From: Pyrinomonadaceae bacterium | Lineage (GTDB): Bacteria; Acidobacteriota; Blastocatellia; Pyrinomonadales; Pyrinomonadaceae | Reading direction: 5' to 3' | Assembly: GCA_019186825.1 (NCBI GenBank) | Contig: JABARP010000020.1 | Coordinates: 464 to 64,463, forward strand | DNA: 64,000 bases | Shown: piece by piece, positions 23,686-33,657 of the stretch | Layout: each line of letters opens with the position of its first letter | Numbering within the stretch: position 1 is the stretch's first letter | Notes under the pieces: generated by a model | Seen by the model: only the letters and a program-made list of their open reading frames with translations | What the model was told of the DNA's origin: nothing | Databases searched by the model: none | Made by a program: the position numbers and the translations under genes

Positions 23686-25154
23686 AGCTAGGAAAACTAA
23701 TTGAATCCATCAACGGAAAGGCGCCCGAGGCTTGCCCGTCGTTGCCGGAATGTGAGGTTGATACATTTGTTATCGATTCGCGAGAGGTAAAGGCGGGCGA
23801 TGTCTTTTTTGCGCTCTCGCAGCCGGAATATAAGAACAACGGCTTTAACGGTGAGTTCGACGATGCCACTGCCTTTGCACGCACGGCTCTTGAAGCCGGT
23901 GCGGCGGCGTGCGTCCTTCGAGCGGATCGATATGAAGAACATCGAGGAGAGCTTGAGGAGTTTCGCGACCGACTGATATTCGTCGATGACTCGATCGCTG
24001 CTCTCCAGGCTCTTGCCCACGCTGTTTACCTGGAATGGAACAAGCCCGTCGTCGCGGTAACGGGAAGCGCAGGGAAGACAACGGCAAAGGAGCTGACCGC
24101 TCACGTTCTTGCTTCGTCGGGCCGAAAGGTACTTCGCAACATTAAAAATTTCAACAACGGGCTTGGCCATCCGCTGACCGTTCTCAGGCTTGCAAAAGAA
24201 CCTGACTTCGACGTTGCGGTGCTCGAAATGGGAATGTCCACGCCGCTGCACGAGATCGCGCGGTTGTGCAGGATCACGCCTCCTGACGTTGCGATCGAGC
24301 TTAATGTTTTGCCGGTGCACCTCGAACATCTTGGGTCGATAGAAGCGATCGCAGCCGCAAAGGCCGAACTCGTCGAAGGGATGAAACCGGGCGGCACTGC
24401 GGTGCTAAATGCTGATGATAAACGAGTTGCGGCTATGGCGTCGTTCGCAAAAGGCGAGGTCGTAACTTACGGCATCGAGAATGAAGCATTCGTGCGAGCT
24501 TCCGAGATCGAGGTGAAAGGCTTCGGAGAGACGACATTCACGCTCTCCGTTGGCGAGGAGACCGCACGCGTAGCTTTTCCTCTGAATGGCCGTCACAACA
24601 TTCTCAACGCACTTGCTGCGGCATCGGCAGGGCACAGTTTTGGAATGACCGTGGCCGAGATAGCAGCGTCGCTCTCGAAGGTTGCGGCACCGCCGCAACG
24701 AGGCGAGATCCTGCGATTCAAGAAAGGCTTTGTCGTCGTGAATGATTCGTACAATTCGAATCCGGATGCGCTTCTCTCGATGGTCTCGATGCTTTGTGAT
24801 TCAGCTCCGAAGGGTGCACGAACGGTCGTCGTTGCAGGCGAGATGCTCGAGCTTGGCCAGGACGCCGCCGCGATCCATCACCGTGTTGGCGGAGACATTG
24901 CGAAGCTCGGGATCGACGTCTTTGTTGGCGTGAGAGGGTTCGGGAATGAGCTTGTCGCGGGGGCAAAGGAAGGCGGCATTGAGGATGCCAATTTCGCTGC
25001 GGATTCTGTTGAGGCCGGAAAGATGCTTTGCGAAGCGGTCCGCGAGGGCGACGTCGTTTTAGTGAAAGGTTCGCGCGGCGTCCGAACGGAAAAGGTCATC
25101 GACGCGCTTCTCGAAAAATTTGAGCTGGAGGGCAATAGTGCGGCCGCGTCCTAG
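23682..25154 (+). CDS. murF: UDP-MurNAc-tripeptide--D-Ala-D-Ala ligase
   Basis: This Mur ligase adds D-Ala-D-Ala to the UDP-MurNAc-tripeptide. The P-loop VTGSAGKTTAKE (about 126-137), NFNNGLGHPLT, the MGMSTPLHEI segment and NDSYNSNPDA place it in MurF. The start is TTG overlapping the ftsI stop (TTGA), which suggests coupling. Length 490 is normal. MurE, which usually lies just before MurF, is absent here. Confidence 0.93.
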   Translation: MKLGKLIESINGKAPEACPSLPECEVDTFVIDSREVKAGDVFFALSQPEYKNNGFNGEFDDATAFARTALEAGAAACVLRADRYEEHRGELEEFRDRLIFVDDSIAALQALAHAVYLEWNKPVVAVTGSAGKTTAKELTAHVLASSGRKVLRNIKNFNNGLGHPLTVLRLAKEPDFDVAVLEMGMSTPLHEIARLCRITPPDVAIELNVLPVHLEHLGSIEAIAAAKAELVEGMKPGGTAVLNADDKRVAAMASFAKGEVVTYGIENEAFVRASEIEVKGFGETTFTLSVGEETARVAFPLNGRHNILNALAAASAGHSFGMTVAEIAASLSKVAAPPQRGEILRFKKGFVVVNDSYNSNPDALLSMVSMLCDSAPKGARTVVVAGEMLELGQDAAAIHHRVGGDIAKLGIDVFVGVRGFGNELVAGAKEGGIEDANFAADSVEAGKMLCEAVREGDVVLVKGSRGVRTEKVIDALLEKFELEGNSAAAS

Positions 25155-25175
25155 ATGTCCGCTTGCTGATCGAAA

Positions 25176-26321
25176 ATGCTCTTTCATCTGCTCTACCAAT
25201 TCCTTTACAGGTCGTTCGGTGCCGCGCCGGATTCGCCGTATTTCTATAAGGTTCTCAACGTTTTTCAATACGTTACTTTTCGAACTGCGTGGGCGACGAT
25301 CACGGCCCTTCTTCTCTCGCTCTTTTTAGGCAAGTACGCGATCCGAAAGCTTCGCGACCTGAACGTCGGGCAGGAGATCCGCGAGGAACTCTCCGAAGAA
25401 CACCAGGCAAAAAAAGGTACACCGACGATGGGCGGAGTGCTTATCATCGGTGCGGTCATTCTCTCGACACTGCTTTGGGCAAGGCTTGACGGCGTTTACC
25501 TTTGGCTTGCGCTCGGTGCAACGACTGCGTTTGCCGCGATCGGCTTTGCGGACGACTATATCAAGATCGTAAAGAAACGCAGCCTCGGGCTAACGGGCAA
25601 GCAGAAGCTGTTTGGACAGTTGATCACGGCGTTGGCCGTTTTCGGAGTTCTTTACTACTTTACGAGCTACTCGTGGAATCTGAGCATTCCGTTCATAAAG
25701 GAGACCGCATCTCCGACCGGCATCAGCGTTATTCCCGCGGGCATTTATCTGGTCTTTATGGTGTTCATCCTTTTGGGATCGTCGAATGCCGTGAATTTGA
25801 CCGATGGCCTCGATGGCCTTGCAACCAGCGTAACGTTCATCGCGATGTCGGCTCTGACCGCGCTCACATATGTCGGAAGCGACAAGCGTTGGGCAGACTA
25901 TCTCGACCTTACGTTCAATCCATCTTCGGGCGAATTGACCGTCTTTTGCGGTGCGATGGTCGGCGCGAGCCTCGGGTTCCTGTGGTTCAACTCGCCGCCG
26001 GCAGAAGTTTTTATGGGCGACGTCGGAAGCCTCGCGATCGGCGGTGCTCTCGGAACGGTCGCGATATTGACGAAGCAGGAATTTTTGCTGCCGTTCATCG
26101 GCGGTATTTTTATTATCGAAGCACTTTCGGTGATGGTGCAGGTCTCGTACTTTAAGTTCACGAAGCGAAGTACCGGCGTTGGAAAACGCATCTTCCTGCA
26201 GGCGCCGCTGCATCATCATTTTCAGATGTCCGGCTGGAAGGAGCCGAAGATCGTGTTTCGTTTTGTTATCGTTGCGATCTTGTTCGCGCTCCTCAGCCTA
26301 TCGACGCTGAAGCTTAGGTAG
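25176..26321 (+). CDS. mraY: phospho-MurNAc-pentapeptide-transferase
   Basis: This 381-residue, ten-helix membrane enzyme makes lipid I by moving phospho-MurNAc-pentapeptide onto undecaprenyl phosphate. Family motifs are [17 protein letters not shown] (catalytic Asp pair), [25 protein letters not shown] and APLHHHFQ. It follows murF by 21 bp. Confidence 0.97.
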   Translation: MLFHLLYQFLYRSFGAAPDSPYFYKVLNVFQYVTFRTAWATITALLLSLFLGKYAIRKLRDLNVGQEIREELSEEHQAKKGTPTMGGVLIIGAVILSTLLWARLDGVYLWLALGATTAFAAIGFADDYIKIVKKRSLGLTGKQKLFGQLITALAVFGVLYYFTSYSWNLSIPFIKETASPTGISVIPAGIYLVFMVFILLGSSNAVNLTDGLDGLATSVTFIAMSALTALTYVGSDKRWADYLDLTFNPSSGELTVFCGAMVGASLGFLWFNSPPAEVFMGDVGSLAIGGALGTVAILTKQEFLLPFIGGIFIIEALSVMVQVSYFKFTKRSTGVGKRIFLQAPLHHHFQMSGWKEPKIVFRFVIVAILFALLSLSTLKLR

Positions 26322-26406
26322 CGCGCTGCAAAAAGAGGTTCAGTTTCTTCGGTGCGGATGCTCTGCGGCCAACCGCACGGTTTCTGTTCCCGCATGATTC
26401 TCTCAA

Positions 26407-27789
26407 ATGGAACTTTCAGGTAGAAAAGCTTTGGTTCTCGGTGCCGGAAAGTCGGGCATCGCCTCCGCGAAATTCCTCGCGGAGAGAGGCGCGACCGTTG
26501 CGCTTCATGATAAGAAGGCCGTCGAGACGTGGTCGCAAGACGCTCGCGACCTAAAGGCCTCGCACACGGTCGGGCTTATCGGCGGCGATCTGCCGGGCTG
26601 GCTGCTCGACCAGATCGACCTCGTAGTTATCTCTCCCGGCGTCCCGAAAACTACCTTGCCCGCACGCTATGTTGATAGAAAAGATGGCGAGGTCATCGGC
26701 GAGGTCGAGCTTGCGTATCGTTTTTTGAAAGGAAAGATCGTCGGGATCACGGGCTCCAACGGCAAGACAACGACAACCGCGTTAATAGGCGAAATTCTAA
26801 AGACGAGCGGCTTGCCGACGCAGGTCGGCGGGAACATCGGGACGCCGCTGCTCGATCTTGTCGAAAGCTCGCGGGACGACGGTTGGACGGTCGTCGAGCT
26901 GTCGAGTTTTCAGCTCGAGACGATCGTGGATTTTCGCTGCGACGTTGCACTTTGCCTGAACGTTACGCCAAATCATTTGGACAGATACGATTCGTTTTTT
27001 GACTACGCGGCCGCGAAGCACCGCATCTTTATGAATCAGCGGCCGGAAGACACGGCGATCCTGAATGCGGACAATTCGGTTACGAATGAATGGCCGGACG
27101 GCCTCAGGGCAAAGGTCATAAAATTCAGCGTTGAGAAGGAATTGGAAGACGGCGTTTTCTTGAGCGGCCGCGAACTCGTAAGTTCGCTTGGCGGCGAGAG
27201 AACTGTCTTGACGACACGAGACGAGATCTTTCTCCGAGGGCTTCACAATGTCGAGAACGTGCTTGCCGCTTTCGCCGCAGCGATAACTTGCGGTGTCGAT
27301 ATTGCGACGATCCGCAAGGCCGTTGCAGAGTTCAAGGGCGTCGAGCATCGGATCGAATTCGTCGAAGAGATCGACGGTGTCCGCTTTTATAACGATTCAA
27401 AAGCTACTTCGGTCGATGCGGCTACGAAAGCACTGAGTGCGCTCAGCGAAGACGCCGGCAAAACGATACTCATCCTCGGCGGCCGCGGGAAGAACGCTCC
27501 ATATGCTCCGCTGATCCCGCTGATCCGGCAGCAGGTCCGGCGCGTGATCGTCCTCGGCGAAGATGCCGACAACATCGAATCGCAGCTTGCAGGCGAGGCC
27601 GACATTCTAAAGGTTGCAAGCCTCGAAGACGCCGTTGCCGAAGGCTTTTCGGCAGCCCAAACGGGCGATTCCGTACTGCTCGCTCCGGCATGCGCGAGCT
27701 TTGATATGTTCAAGAGCTTTGAGGAACGCGGCACAAAGTTCAAGCAGGCGGTCCACGGCCTTAAGGCAAGGAGGCATTCAGCGAACTAG
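26407..27789 (+). CDS. murD: UDP-MurNAc-L-alanine--D-glutamate ligase
   Basis: This Mur ligase adds D-Glu. The N-terminal Rossmann motif VLGAGKSGIASAKFL and the P-loop GITGSNGKTTTTALI, with NVTPNHLDRY and FYNDSKATSVDAA, are characteristic. Length 460 is usual. It follows mraY by 85 bp and is separated from ftsW by a single base. Confidence 0.96.
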   Translation: MELSGRKALVLGAGKSGIASAKFLAERGATVALHDKKAVETWSQDARDLKASHTVGLIGGDLPGWLLDQIDLVVISPGVPKTTLPARYVDRKDGEVIGEVELAYRFLKGKIVGITGSNGKTTTTALIGEILKTSGLPTQVGGNIGTPLLDLVESSRDDGWTVVELSSFQLETIVDFRCDVALCLNVTPNHLDRYDSFFDYAAAKHRIFMNQRPEDTAILNADNSVTNEWPDGLRAKVIKFSVEKELEDGVFLSGRELVSSLGGERTVLTTRDEIFLRGLHNVENVLAAFAAAITCGVDIATIRKAVAEFKGVEHRIEFVEEIDGVRFYNDSKATSVDAATKALSALSEDAGKTILILGGRGKNAPYAPLIPLIRQQVRRVIVLGEDADNIESQLAGEADILKVASLEDAVAEGFSAAQTGDSVLLAPACASFDMFKSFEERGTKFKQAVHGLKARRHSAN

Positions 27790-27790
27790 C

Positions 27791-28939
27791 GTGGCGGAAG
27801 AGGGGAAGACGGATTGGTTCATGTTCGTGCTCGCAGCGGGGCTCGCTCTGTTCGGCACGATGATGGTTTTCAGCGCGTCGGCGATGATCGCCTTTCGCGA
27901 AAGCCAGGAGACGAGCCAGTACGGCTATCTCTACAAGCAACTGACGTTCGCGCTTGTCGGCATCGGGCTGATGTTCATCATCAGCCGTTTTGACTATCGA
28001 ATTCTGAATAATCGCGGCGTCGTTTACGCAATTTTGGCAATAACTTCGCTGATGCTGATCGCCGTTTTCTTCTTCCCGGCGATCAACGGAGCGAAACGTT
28101 GGATCCGTTTCGGTGGGTTTTCCATTCAGCCTTCGGAGATCGCAAAACTCGCTTTGCCGATCTTTCTTGCGTGGTTCCTGACAAAGAACGAGAATACCGT
28201 TGGTGAGATAAAGGAAACGGTGATCCCGTGTGTACTCGGCCTGCTTCTCCTTGCGGGACTCGTGATGGCGGAAAAGGACCTTGGGACGACGATGGTCCTT
28301 TGTGCTGTCTTTTCCGCGGTCTATTTTGCGGCCGGTGCGAAGATAATGCACATTGCAAGCGTCGCTGCCGCAATGGTGGTCGTTGGGGCCGCGGCATTGA
28401 TCTTTGCTCCGTGGCGGGTCGCTCGCCTTATGGCGTTTCTCGATCCTTTCAAGTATTCGGACGATGCGGGCTATCAGGTCGTGCAGTCGCTTTATGCGAT
28501 CGGTTCGGGCGGCGTATTCGGTGAAGGTTTTGCGCAAGGGCAGGCAAAGCTTTTCTATTTACCGTATCCTTATTCTGACTTTATCTTTTCGGTCGTCGGC
28601 GAAGAATTAGGCTTGATCGGAACTTTGGCTGTCGTGCTCGCCTTTGCACTTCTTTTTTGGCGCGGAACTCGGGCGGCAATGCTCGCGCCGGATCGATTCG
28701 GGATGCTGCTTGGCATCGGTTTGATCACAGGCCTGATCGTTCAGGCGCTTTTTAACATCAGCGTCGTGATCTCGATACTTCCGGCAAAGGGAATCCCGCT
28801 GCCGTTCATTTCTTATGGAGGTTCGTCGGTCGTGGTCTCGCTGGTCGCTGTCGGTATCTTGCTGAGCATCTCGCGTTTTGCCGGCACACCCGAGAAAGCC
28901 ACATCGACACGCCGCAAGGCCGCGGCCCGTCGCAGGTAA
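27791..28939 (+). CDS. ftsW: septal peptidoglycan glycosyltransferase FtsW
   Basis: This is a SEDS-family membrane protein with about ten helices that polymerises lipid II at the septum. Motifs: FSIQPSEIAKLALPIFLAW, a DLGTTMV segment, KYSDDAGYQVVQSLYAIGSG, FSVVGEELGLIG and GIPLPFISYGGSS. GTG 27791 is the chosen start, one base after the murD stop. AAGGAGG lies 16 bases upstream, a long distance, so ATG 27821 cannot be excluded. The basic tail RRKAAARRR ends the protein. Confidence 0.94.
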   Translation: MAEEGKTDWFMFVLAAGLALFGTMMVFSASAMIAFRESQETSQYGYLYKQLTFALVGIGLMFIISRFDYRILNNRGVVYAILAITSLMLIAVFFFPAINGAKRWIRFGGFSIQPSEIAKLALPIFLAWFLTKNENTVGEIKETVIPCVLGLLLLAGLVMAEKDLGTTMVLCAVFSAVYFAAGAKIMHIASVAAAMVVVGAAALIFAPWRVARLMAFLDPFKYSDDAGYQVVQSLYAIGSGGVFGEGFAQGQAKLFYLPYPYSDFIFSVVGEELGLIGTLAVVLAFALLFWRGTRAAMLAPDRFGMLLGIGLITGLIVQALFNISVVISILPAKGIPLPFISYGGSSVVVSLVAVGILLSISRFAGTPEKATSTRRKAAARRR

Positions 28940-28944
28940 ATATT

Positions 28945-30012
28945 ATGCCGAGAGTCCTTATAGCAGCCGGCGGGACCGGCGGCCACATCTATCCGGGAAT
29001 CGCAGTTGCGAAGGAACTGATGCGCCGCGATGAGACGTCGGAGGTTCTTTTCGTAGGAACTGCAAAAGGCCTCGAGACTCGAATCGTCCCGGAGAATGGT
29101 TTCCAACTCTCCGTTATCAAGAGCGCCGGCTTGAAGAACGTCGGATTGAAAGGTAAGGTCCGCGGAATGATGATCCTGCCGAAGAGTTTCCTGGAAGCCT
29201 GGAAGTTGATCCGCGACTATCGGCCGAACGTCGTGATCGGAGCCGGCGGGTATGTTTCCGGACCTGTTCTCCTTACCGCAGCGTTGATGGGACGCAGGAC
29301 GCTCGTAATGGATTCGAACGCGCTGCCTGGTTTTACGAATCGAAAGCTCGCAAAATTTGTCGATAAGGCTGCATTGACGTTCGAGGAGGCAGTGCCGTTC
29401 TTCGGCAAGAAAGCGACGGTTACGGGCAATCCGGTGCGCGATGAGTTTTTCGAGATCGAATTCGAAGAGCCGCAAAAACCTCTGCGCCTGCTCGTTTTCG
29501 GCGGTTCGCAAGGTTCGCAGGCGATAAATCGCGCAGTTACCGCAGCAACGGAATTTTTAGACAAAGACGCTTACTCGATCGTGCATCAGACCGGTGAAGC
29601 AGATCGAGAGACGGTGTCGTCGGCGTACGAAACTGCGGGTTGGGACGTCAAAGTTCTCCCGTATATCACGAACATGGTCGATTCATTTCGCGAAGCTGAC
29701 CTGATAATTTGCCGTGCGGGTGCAACGACCTGCGCTGAAGTTGCGGCTGCGGGAAAGCCTGCGATAATGATCCCGTTGCCGACCGCGGCTGACGACCATC
29801 AGAGGAAAAATGCCGAGGCTCTTGTTCGTGCGGGAGCTGCGGAGATGATCTTGCAAAGCGATTTGAACGGACAGGCGCTCGCAGACAAGATCGATGGACT
29901 CCGACGCGAGCCTGCTCGGCTCGTCGAAATGTCGCGTTCAGCAAGAAAACTTGCGCGGCCTGATGCGGCGGCCGCAACCGTTGATATAATCGAAGAGTTA
30001 GCAAAAAAATAA
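28945..30012 (+). CDS. murG: UDP-GlcNAc--lipid I GlcNAc transferase
   Basis: This GT28 glycosyltransferase forms lipid II. The N-terminal glycine loop AAGGTGGHIYPGIAVA (about 7-22), GAGGYVSGPVL, GGSQGSQAIN and the C-terminal CRAGATTCAEVAAAGKPAIMIPLP are family hallmarks. The 355-residue length is normal. It starts five bases after ftsW. Confidence 0.97.
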   Translation: MPRVLIAAGGTGGHIYPGIAVAKELMRRDETSEVLFVGTAKGLETRIVPENGFQLSVIKSAGLKNVGLKGKVRGMMILPKSFLEAWKLIRDYRPNVVIGAGGYVSGPVLLTAALMGRRTLVMDSNALPGFTNRKLAKFVDKAALTFEEAVPFFGKKATVTGNPVRDEFFEIEFEEPQKPLRLLVFGGSQGSQAINRAVTAATEFLDKDAYSIVHQTGEADRETVSSAYETAGWDVKVLPYITNMVDSFREADLIICRAGATTCAEVAAAGKPAIMIPLPTAADDHQRKNAEALVRAGAAEMILQSDLNGQALADKIDGLRREPARLVEMSRSARKLARPDAAAATVDIIEELAKK

Positions 30013-30025
30013 TTAGATATTCTTA

Positions 30026-31426
30026 ATGTTCAGACACGTAAGGAAAATTCATTTTGTCGGTATCGGCGGTATCGGAATGAGCGGTATTGCCGAAGTATTG
30101 TTGAGTTTGGGGTTCTCGGTTTCCGGTTCGGACCTTCGGTGCAGCCCTAACACGGAAAGATTGCTCAAAACCTTTAACCTGAAGTTTTTTGAAGGACACG
30201 CCGCAGAGAATGTCGGCGATGCTCAAGTGGTCGTTTATTCGTCGGCGGTAAAGGACGACAATCCGGAGATCCTCTATGCGAAAGAGCATGGTATCCCGGT
30301 GATCCCGCGAGCAGAAATGCTTGCGGAGTTAATGGTACTTAAACCGTATGCCGTTGCGGTTTCGGGAACTCACGGTAAGACAAGCACGACATCGATGGTC
30401 GCAACGATCCTCGGCCACGCCGGGATCGATCCGACGGCAGTTGTCGGCGGTATCGTCGAAAAGCTTGGCTCGAACGCGAGCCTGGGAACCTCAGAGTGGT
30501 TCGTTACCGAGGCCGATGAGAGCGACCGCTCTTTTCTTATGCTCTATCCGACGATCGCCGTCGTTACGAACATCGACAAAGAGCATATGGAATCGTACAA
30601 GGGAATGGAAGACGTCGTTCAATGCTTTACAGACTTTGTGAACAAGGTTCCATTCTTCGGTGCGGCGATCATCTGTCTTGACGACCCGAACGTCCAGCTC
30701 ATCATCCCGCACATCAAACGCCGCCGCGTTACCTACGGAATGACTGCCCAAGCCGATGTTTCGGGCCACGAAATCCGATACGACAGCGAATTCGGTTCGA
30801 GTTTTACGGTGTGGCGTGGCGACAAGGTCTTAGGCGAGATACATCTTCCCGTTCCGGGGAAACACAATGTTTATAACGCACTTGCTGCGACGGCCGTTGC
30901 CCTGGAAATGGACATTCCTTTCGAGACGATCGTCGAAGCCTTCAAGACGTTCAAGAATGCGGACAGGCGCTTCCAATTTAAGGGCGAAGCAAACGGCATC
31001 ACCGTCGTCGACGATTACGGGCATCATCCGACAGAGATCCTCGCAACTCTCGGAGCCGCAAAGAATGCCGCTACCGGACGCCGAACCGTTGTTATTTTTC
31101 AGCCGCACCGCTATACGCGCACGCAAGAGCTGATGGACGATTTCGTTGTTGCATTCAACAACGCGGATGTCCTTTTTGTGCTCGATATTTATGCTGCAAG
31201 CGAAACGCCGATCGAAGGCATAACTGCCGAGGTGTTGACTGAGAATATAAAGCGTTTTGGGCACAAGAATGTGACATACATTGGCGACATAGAGAAGGCT
31301 ACTGACCGTGTCGTGCCGGAACTCCTGCCCGGCGATCTCGTAATTACTCTCGGTGCGGGAACAGTTACTCGCCTCTCGGACGAGATCGTTGCTAGAATTA
31401 AGCGGGAAGCAAATGCCAAAGCGTAA
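30026..31426 (+). CDS. murC: UDP-MurNAc--L-alanine ligase
   Basis: This Mur ligase adds the first amino acid of the stem peptide. The N-terminal HFVGIGGIGMSGIAEVLL, P-loop VSGTHGKTSTTSMVA, EADESDRSF and DDYGHHPTEI mark MurC. Length 466 is typical, so it is not a MurC-Ddl or MurB fusion. Its end overlaps ftsQ by 14 bp. Confidence 0.97.
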   Translation: MFRHVRKIHFVGIGGIGMSGIAEVLLSLGFSVSGSDLRCSPNTERLLKTFNLKFFEGHAAENVGDAQVVVYSSAVKDDNPEILYAKEHGIPVIPRAEMLAELMVLKPYAVAVSGTHGKTSTTSMVATILGHAGIDPTAVVGGIVEKLGSNASLGTSEWFVTEADESDRSFLMLYPTIAVVTNIDKEHMESYKGMEDVVQCFTDFVNKVPFFGAAIICLDDPNVQLIIPHIKRRRVTYGMTAQADVSGHEIRYDSEFGSSFTVWRGDKVLGEIHLPVPGKHNVYNALAATAVALEMDIPFETIVEAFKTFKNADRRFQFKGEANGITVVDDYGHHPTEILATLGAAKNAATGRRTVVIFQPHRYTRTQELMDDFVVAFNNADVLFVLDIYAASETPIEGITAEVLTENIKRFGHKNVTYIGDIEKATDRVVPELLPGDLVITLGAGTVTRLSDEIVARIKREANAKA

Positions 31427-32234
31427 GAGCAGTCTAAAAAGCAGCCGTACAAAGAAAAAGGCCAGACGGTCGAATACCGACCCGGCTTCCGGCGAGCGGC
31501 TCGGCAAGGCGATAATCGGCCTTGTCGTCGTGGGCTTGCTGCTTGGCGGTATCGGCTTTCTTGCTCTCAGTGCGTACCGCTCAGCGGTGAATTCCTCATT
31601 CTTTGATCTGAAGGCTGTTAGTGTCGTCGGGACAGATCGCGCGTCTGCTGACGACATCAAAAAGATCGTTCTCGCTGGCTCGGAAAAGACCGGCGTTTGG
31701 GAAAGCGACATCGCCGCCATAAGGCAGAAGATCGAGACGCTCCCGTTCGTAAAGACGGCGTCGGTCTCAAAGGCGCTTCCGTCGGGGATCCGCGTAGAGG
31801 TTGTGGAACGCGTGCCTGTTGCGATCGTGCGGCTTGATAACGGCGATCAGCTGGTCGATGAAACCGGAATGTTCCTTGCCCCGGTGACGAAGCCTGAGCC
31901 CGACCTGCCTTTTGCGATGCGCGGTTGGGACAGATCGAAATCAGCGAACGCCCTCGAAGACAATCTCGCACGGATAAAGCTTTATCGGAAGATGGTCGAA
32001 GATTGGAAGGATTTTGGCCTTGCGAAACGCGTTAAGGAAGTGAATCTTGCGAACCTACGCGAACCGAACGCGGTCGTCGAGGACAGTGGCCGTCCGATCA
32101 ATGTTCTGCTGGCAAAGGATAACCTCGCAAAAGGACTTAAGGCCGCGCTCGAAGCAGTTGCGGGCAAAGGCGAAAAGGTTCAGGCCGTGAATGCGGCGGG
32201 CATATATCCCATACTTGAATACTTAAACAATTAG
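31413..32234 (+). CDS. ftsQ: cell division protein FtsQ
   Basis: This is a bitopic protein of 273 residues from ATG 31413, which lies inside the murC end. It has a very basic cytoplasmic tail, one membrane helix (about 32-54), a POTRA domain (FDLKAVSVVGTDRASADDIKK onward, about 65-135) and the FtsQ beta domain. It links early and late division proteins with FtsL/FtsB. AGCGGGAAG upstream is a weak ribosome site. Confidence 0.9.
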   Translation: MPKRKSSLKSSRTKKKARRSNTDPASGERLGKAIIGLVVVGLLLGGIGFLALSAYRSAVNSSFFDLKAVSVVGTDRASADDIKKIVLAGSEKTGVWESDIAAIRQKIETLPFVKTASVSKALPSGIRVEVVERVPVAIVRLDNGDQLVDETGMFLAPVTKPEPDLPFAMRGWDRSKSANALEDNLARIKLYRKMVEDWKDFGLAKRVKEVNLANLREPNAVVEDSGRPINVLLAKDNLAKGLKAALEAVAGKGEKVQAVNAAGIYPILEYLNN

Positions 32235-32260
32235 TTTATACTGTCTAGCGTAAACCTCTG

Positions 32261-33499
32261 ATGAGTAATGACATACATGCAATTGGCCTCGATGTCGGCA
32301 CTAGCCGTGTGCGCTGTATCGTCGCGGAACCGGCGGACGACGGCAAGCTGAATATCATTGGTGTCGGCGAGGCGGAATCGCGTGGAATGCGTCGCGGGAT
32401 CGTTACGTCGACCGAGGCCGTCGCCGATGCGATCCGCAAGGCGGTCGGCGAGGCTGAGCGCGTAAGCGGGCTTGAGATCGAGTCGGCAACTGTCAACTTT
32501 TCCGGGGAACACTTCCAAGGTGAGAACAAAGCCGGAGTCGTTGCCGTAGCAGGTGCGAATAAGGAAATTTCAGAGGACGATATCGAGCGTGCGATCGATT
32601 CCGCGAGCGCGATGCCGCTACAGCCGGGATGGGAGATCGTTGACCGCCTTCCGCAGGAATTTATCATCGACGGGCAGGACGGTATCATCGAGCCGATCGG
32701 TATGACAGGTTCGCGGCTTGAGGCACGCGTTCACGTCGTAACAAGTCCCAGCGCAGGGAAGCAAAATTTAGCAAAGGCTGTCGAACGAGCGGGCCTCGAC
32801 ATCGAACAAAGCGTCCTCGAACCTCTCGCCGCTGCGGAAAGCTCGATAACCGACGACGATCGTGAATATGGCTGCGCCGTGGTGAACTTCGGAGCAGAGC
32901 TAACGGATCTTACGATCTATACGCGCGGGGCCGTGCAGCATACGGCGGTGTTTCCGTTCGGCAGCACGCATTTCACAAAGGATATTGCGGTCGGATTGCG
33001 GGTTTCGATCCCTCAGGCGAACGAGATCAAGCATGATTTCGGGTGCGTGGCGGGATTCCTGCTCGATGATGACGAACGACACGAAGTGATCGAGATCCTA
33101 CCTGTTGGCCGCAGCGAAAAGCGCGGCCTCTCAAAAGAGATCCTTGCCGACATCATGCAACCGCGCGCCGTTGAATTGCTCCAACACATTGCCCGCGAGA
33201 CGCGAAAGGTTCCGCTTCAAATTTCGAGCGGCGTCGTCCTCACCGGCGGCGGGTCGATGGTCCGCGGGCTTTGCGAGATCGCCGAGCAGGTTTTTGACGC
33301 TCCGACGCGGCTCGGCTTTCCCGAAAAACACCTCTTTGGCGGCCTCATTGAACAGGTGCAAACTCCCGCCTGGGCCGTAGCTTGCGGCCTGGCAAGCTTC
33401 TCATACCGTTCTGCCCTTCGCGATGAGAACTCCCACGGACGCGGTACCGTACGCCGCGTAGCCGATTGGTTCGACGGATTAAGAAAAAAAATTAAATAA
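32261..33499 (+). CDS. ftsA: cell division protein FtsA
   Basis: This actin-like ATPase tethers FtsZ to the membrane. Motifs: AIGLDVGTSRVRCIV (phosphate 1), the SHS2/1C region GMRRGIVTSTEA, VVNFGAELTDLTIY (phosphate 2) and VVLTGGGSMVRGL (adenosine). The C-terminus ends in a basic amphipathic helix (VADWFDGLRKKIK), the membrane-targeting sequence. Length 412 is normal. Confidence 0.95.
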   Translation: MSNDIHAIGLDVGTSRVRCIVAEPADDGKLNIIGVGEAESRGMRRGIVTSTEAVADAIRKAVGEAERVSGLEIESATVNFSGEHFQGENKAGVVAVAGANKEISEDDIERAIDSASAMPLQPGWEIVDRLPQEFIIDGQDGIIEPIGMTGSRLEARVHVVTSPSAGKQNLAKAVERAGLDIEQSVLEPLAAAESSITDDDREYGCAVVNFGAELTDLTIYTRGAVQHTAVFPFGSTHFTKDIAVGLRVSIPQANEIKHDFGCVAGFLLDDDERHEVIEILPVGRSEKRGLSKEILADIMQPRAVELLQHIARETRKVPLQISSGVVLTGGGSMVRGLCEIAEQVFDAPTRLGFPEKHLFGGLIEQVQTPAWAVACGLASFSYRSALRDENSHGRGTVRRVADWFDGLRKKIK

Positions 33500-33513
33500 A
33501 TGCTAAATTTCGA

Positions 33514-33543
33514 TTGGCTTTTTATCACCAATCGTTGTATGCT
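33514..33543 (+). promoter_or_regulatory. possible internal promoter for ftsZ
   Basis: In the 158-bp ftsA-ftsZ gap, TTGGCT (33514-33519) is followed after 18 bases by TATGCT (33538-33543), a moderate sigma70 match. A perfect inverted repeat GATTGG-N10-CCAATC (33512-33533) overlaps the -35. A second palindrome, TTAAG-TG-CTTAA, lies at 33579-33590. This is the widest gap within the cluster proper. Confidence 0.35.
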
Positions 33544-33657
33544 TTTTAGCCGTCAGCACTACATCTAGTTGCGACGGTTTAAGTGCTTAAGGACTCGCGT
33601 TCCCAAACGACAATTCTGAAAGTTTAGCTGATTCGACCTTAGGAGGATGGCCTGCAA

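Noticed and set aside
27614..27790. N-terminal extension of FtsW inside murD
   Set aside because: The sequence is Arg/Ser-rich and overlaps the conserved murD end; the FtsW start at 27791 fits the family.
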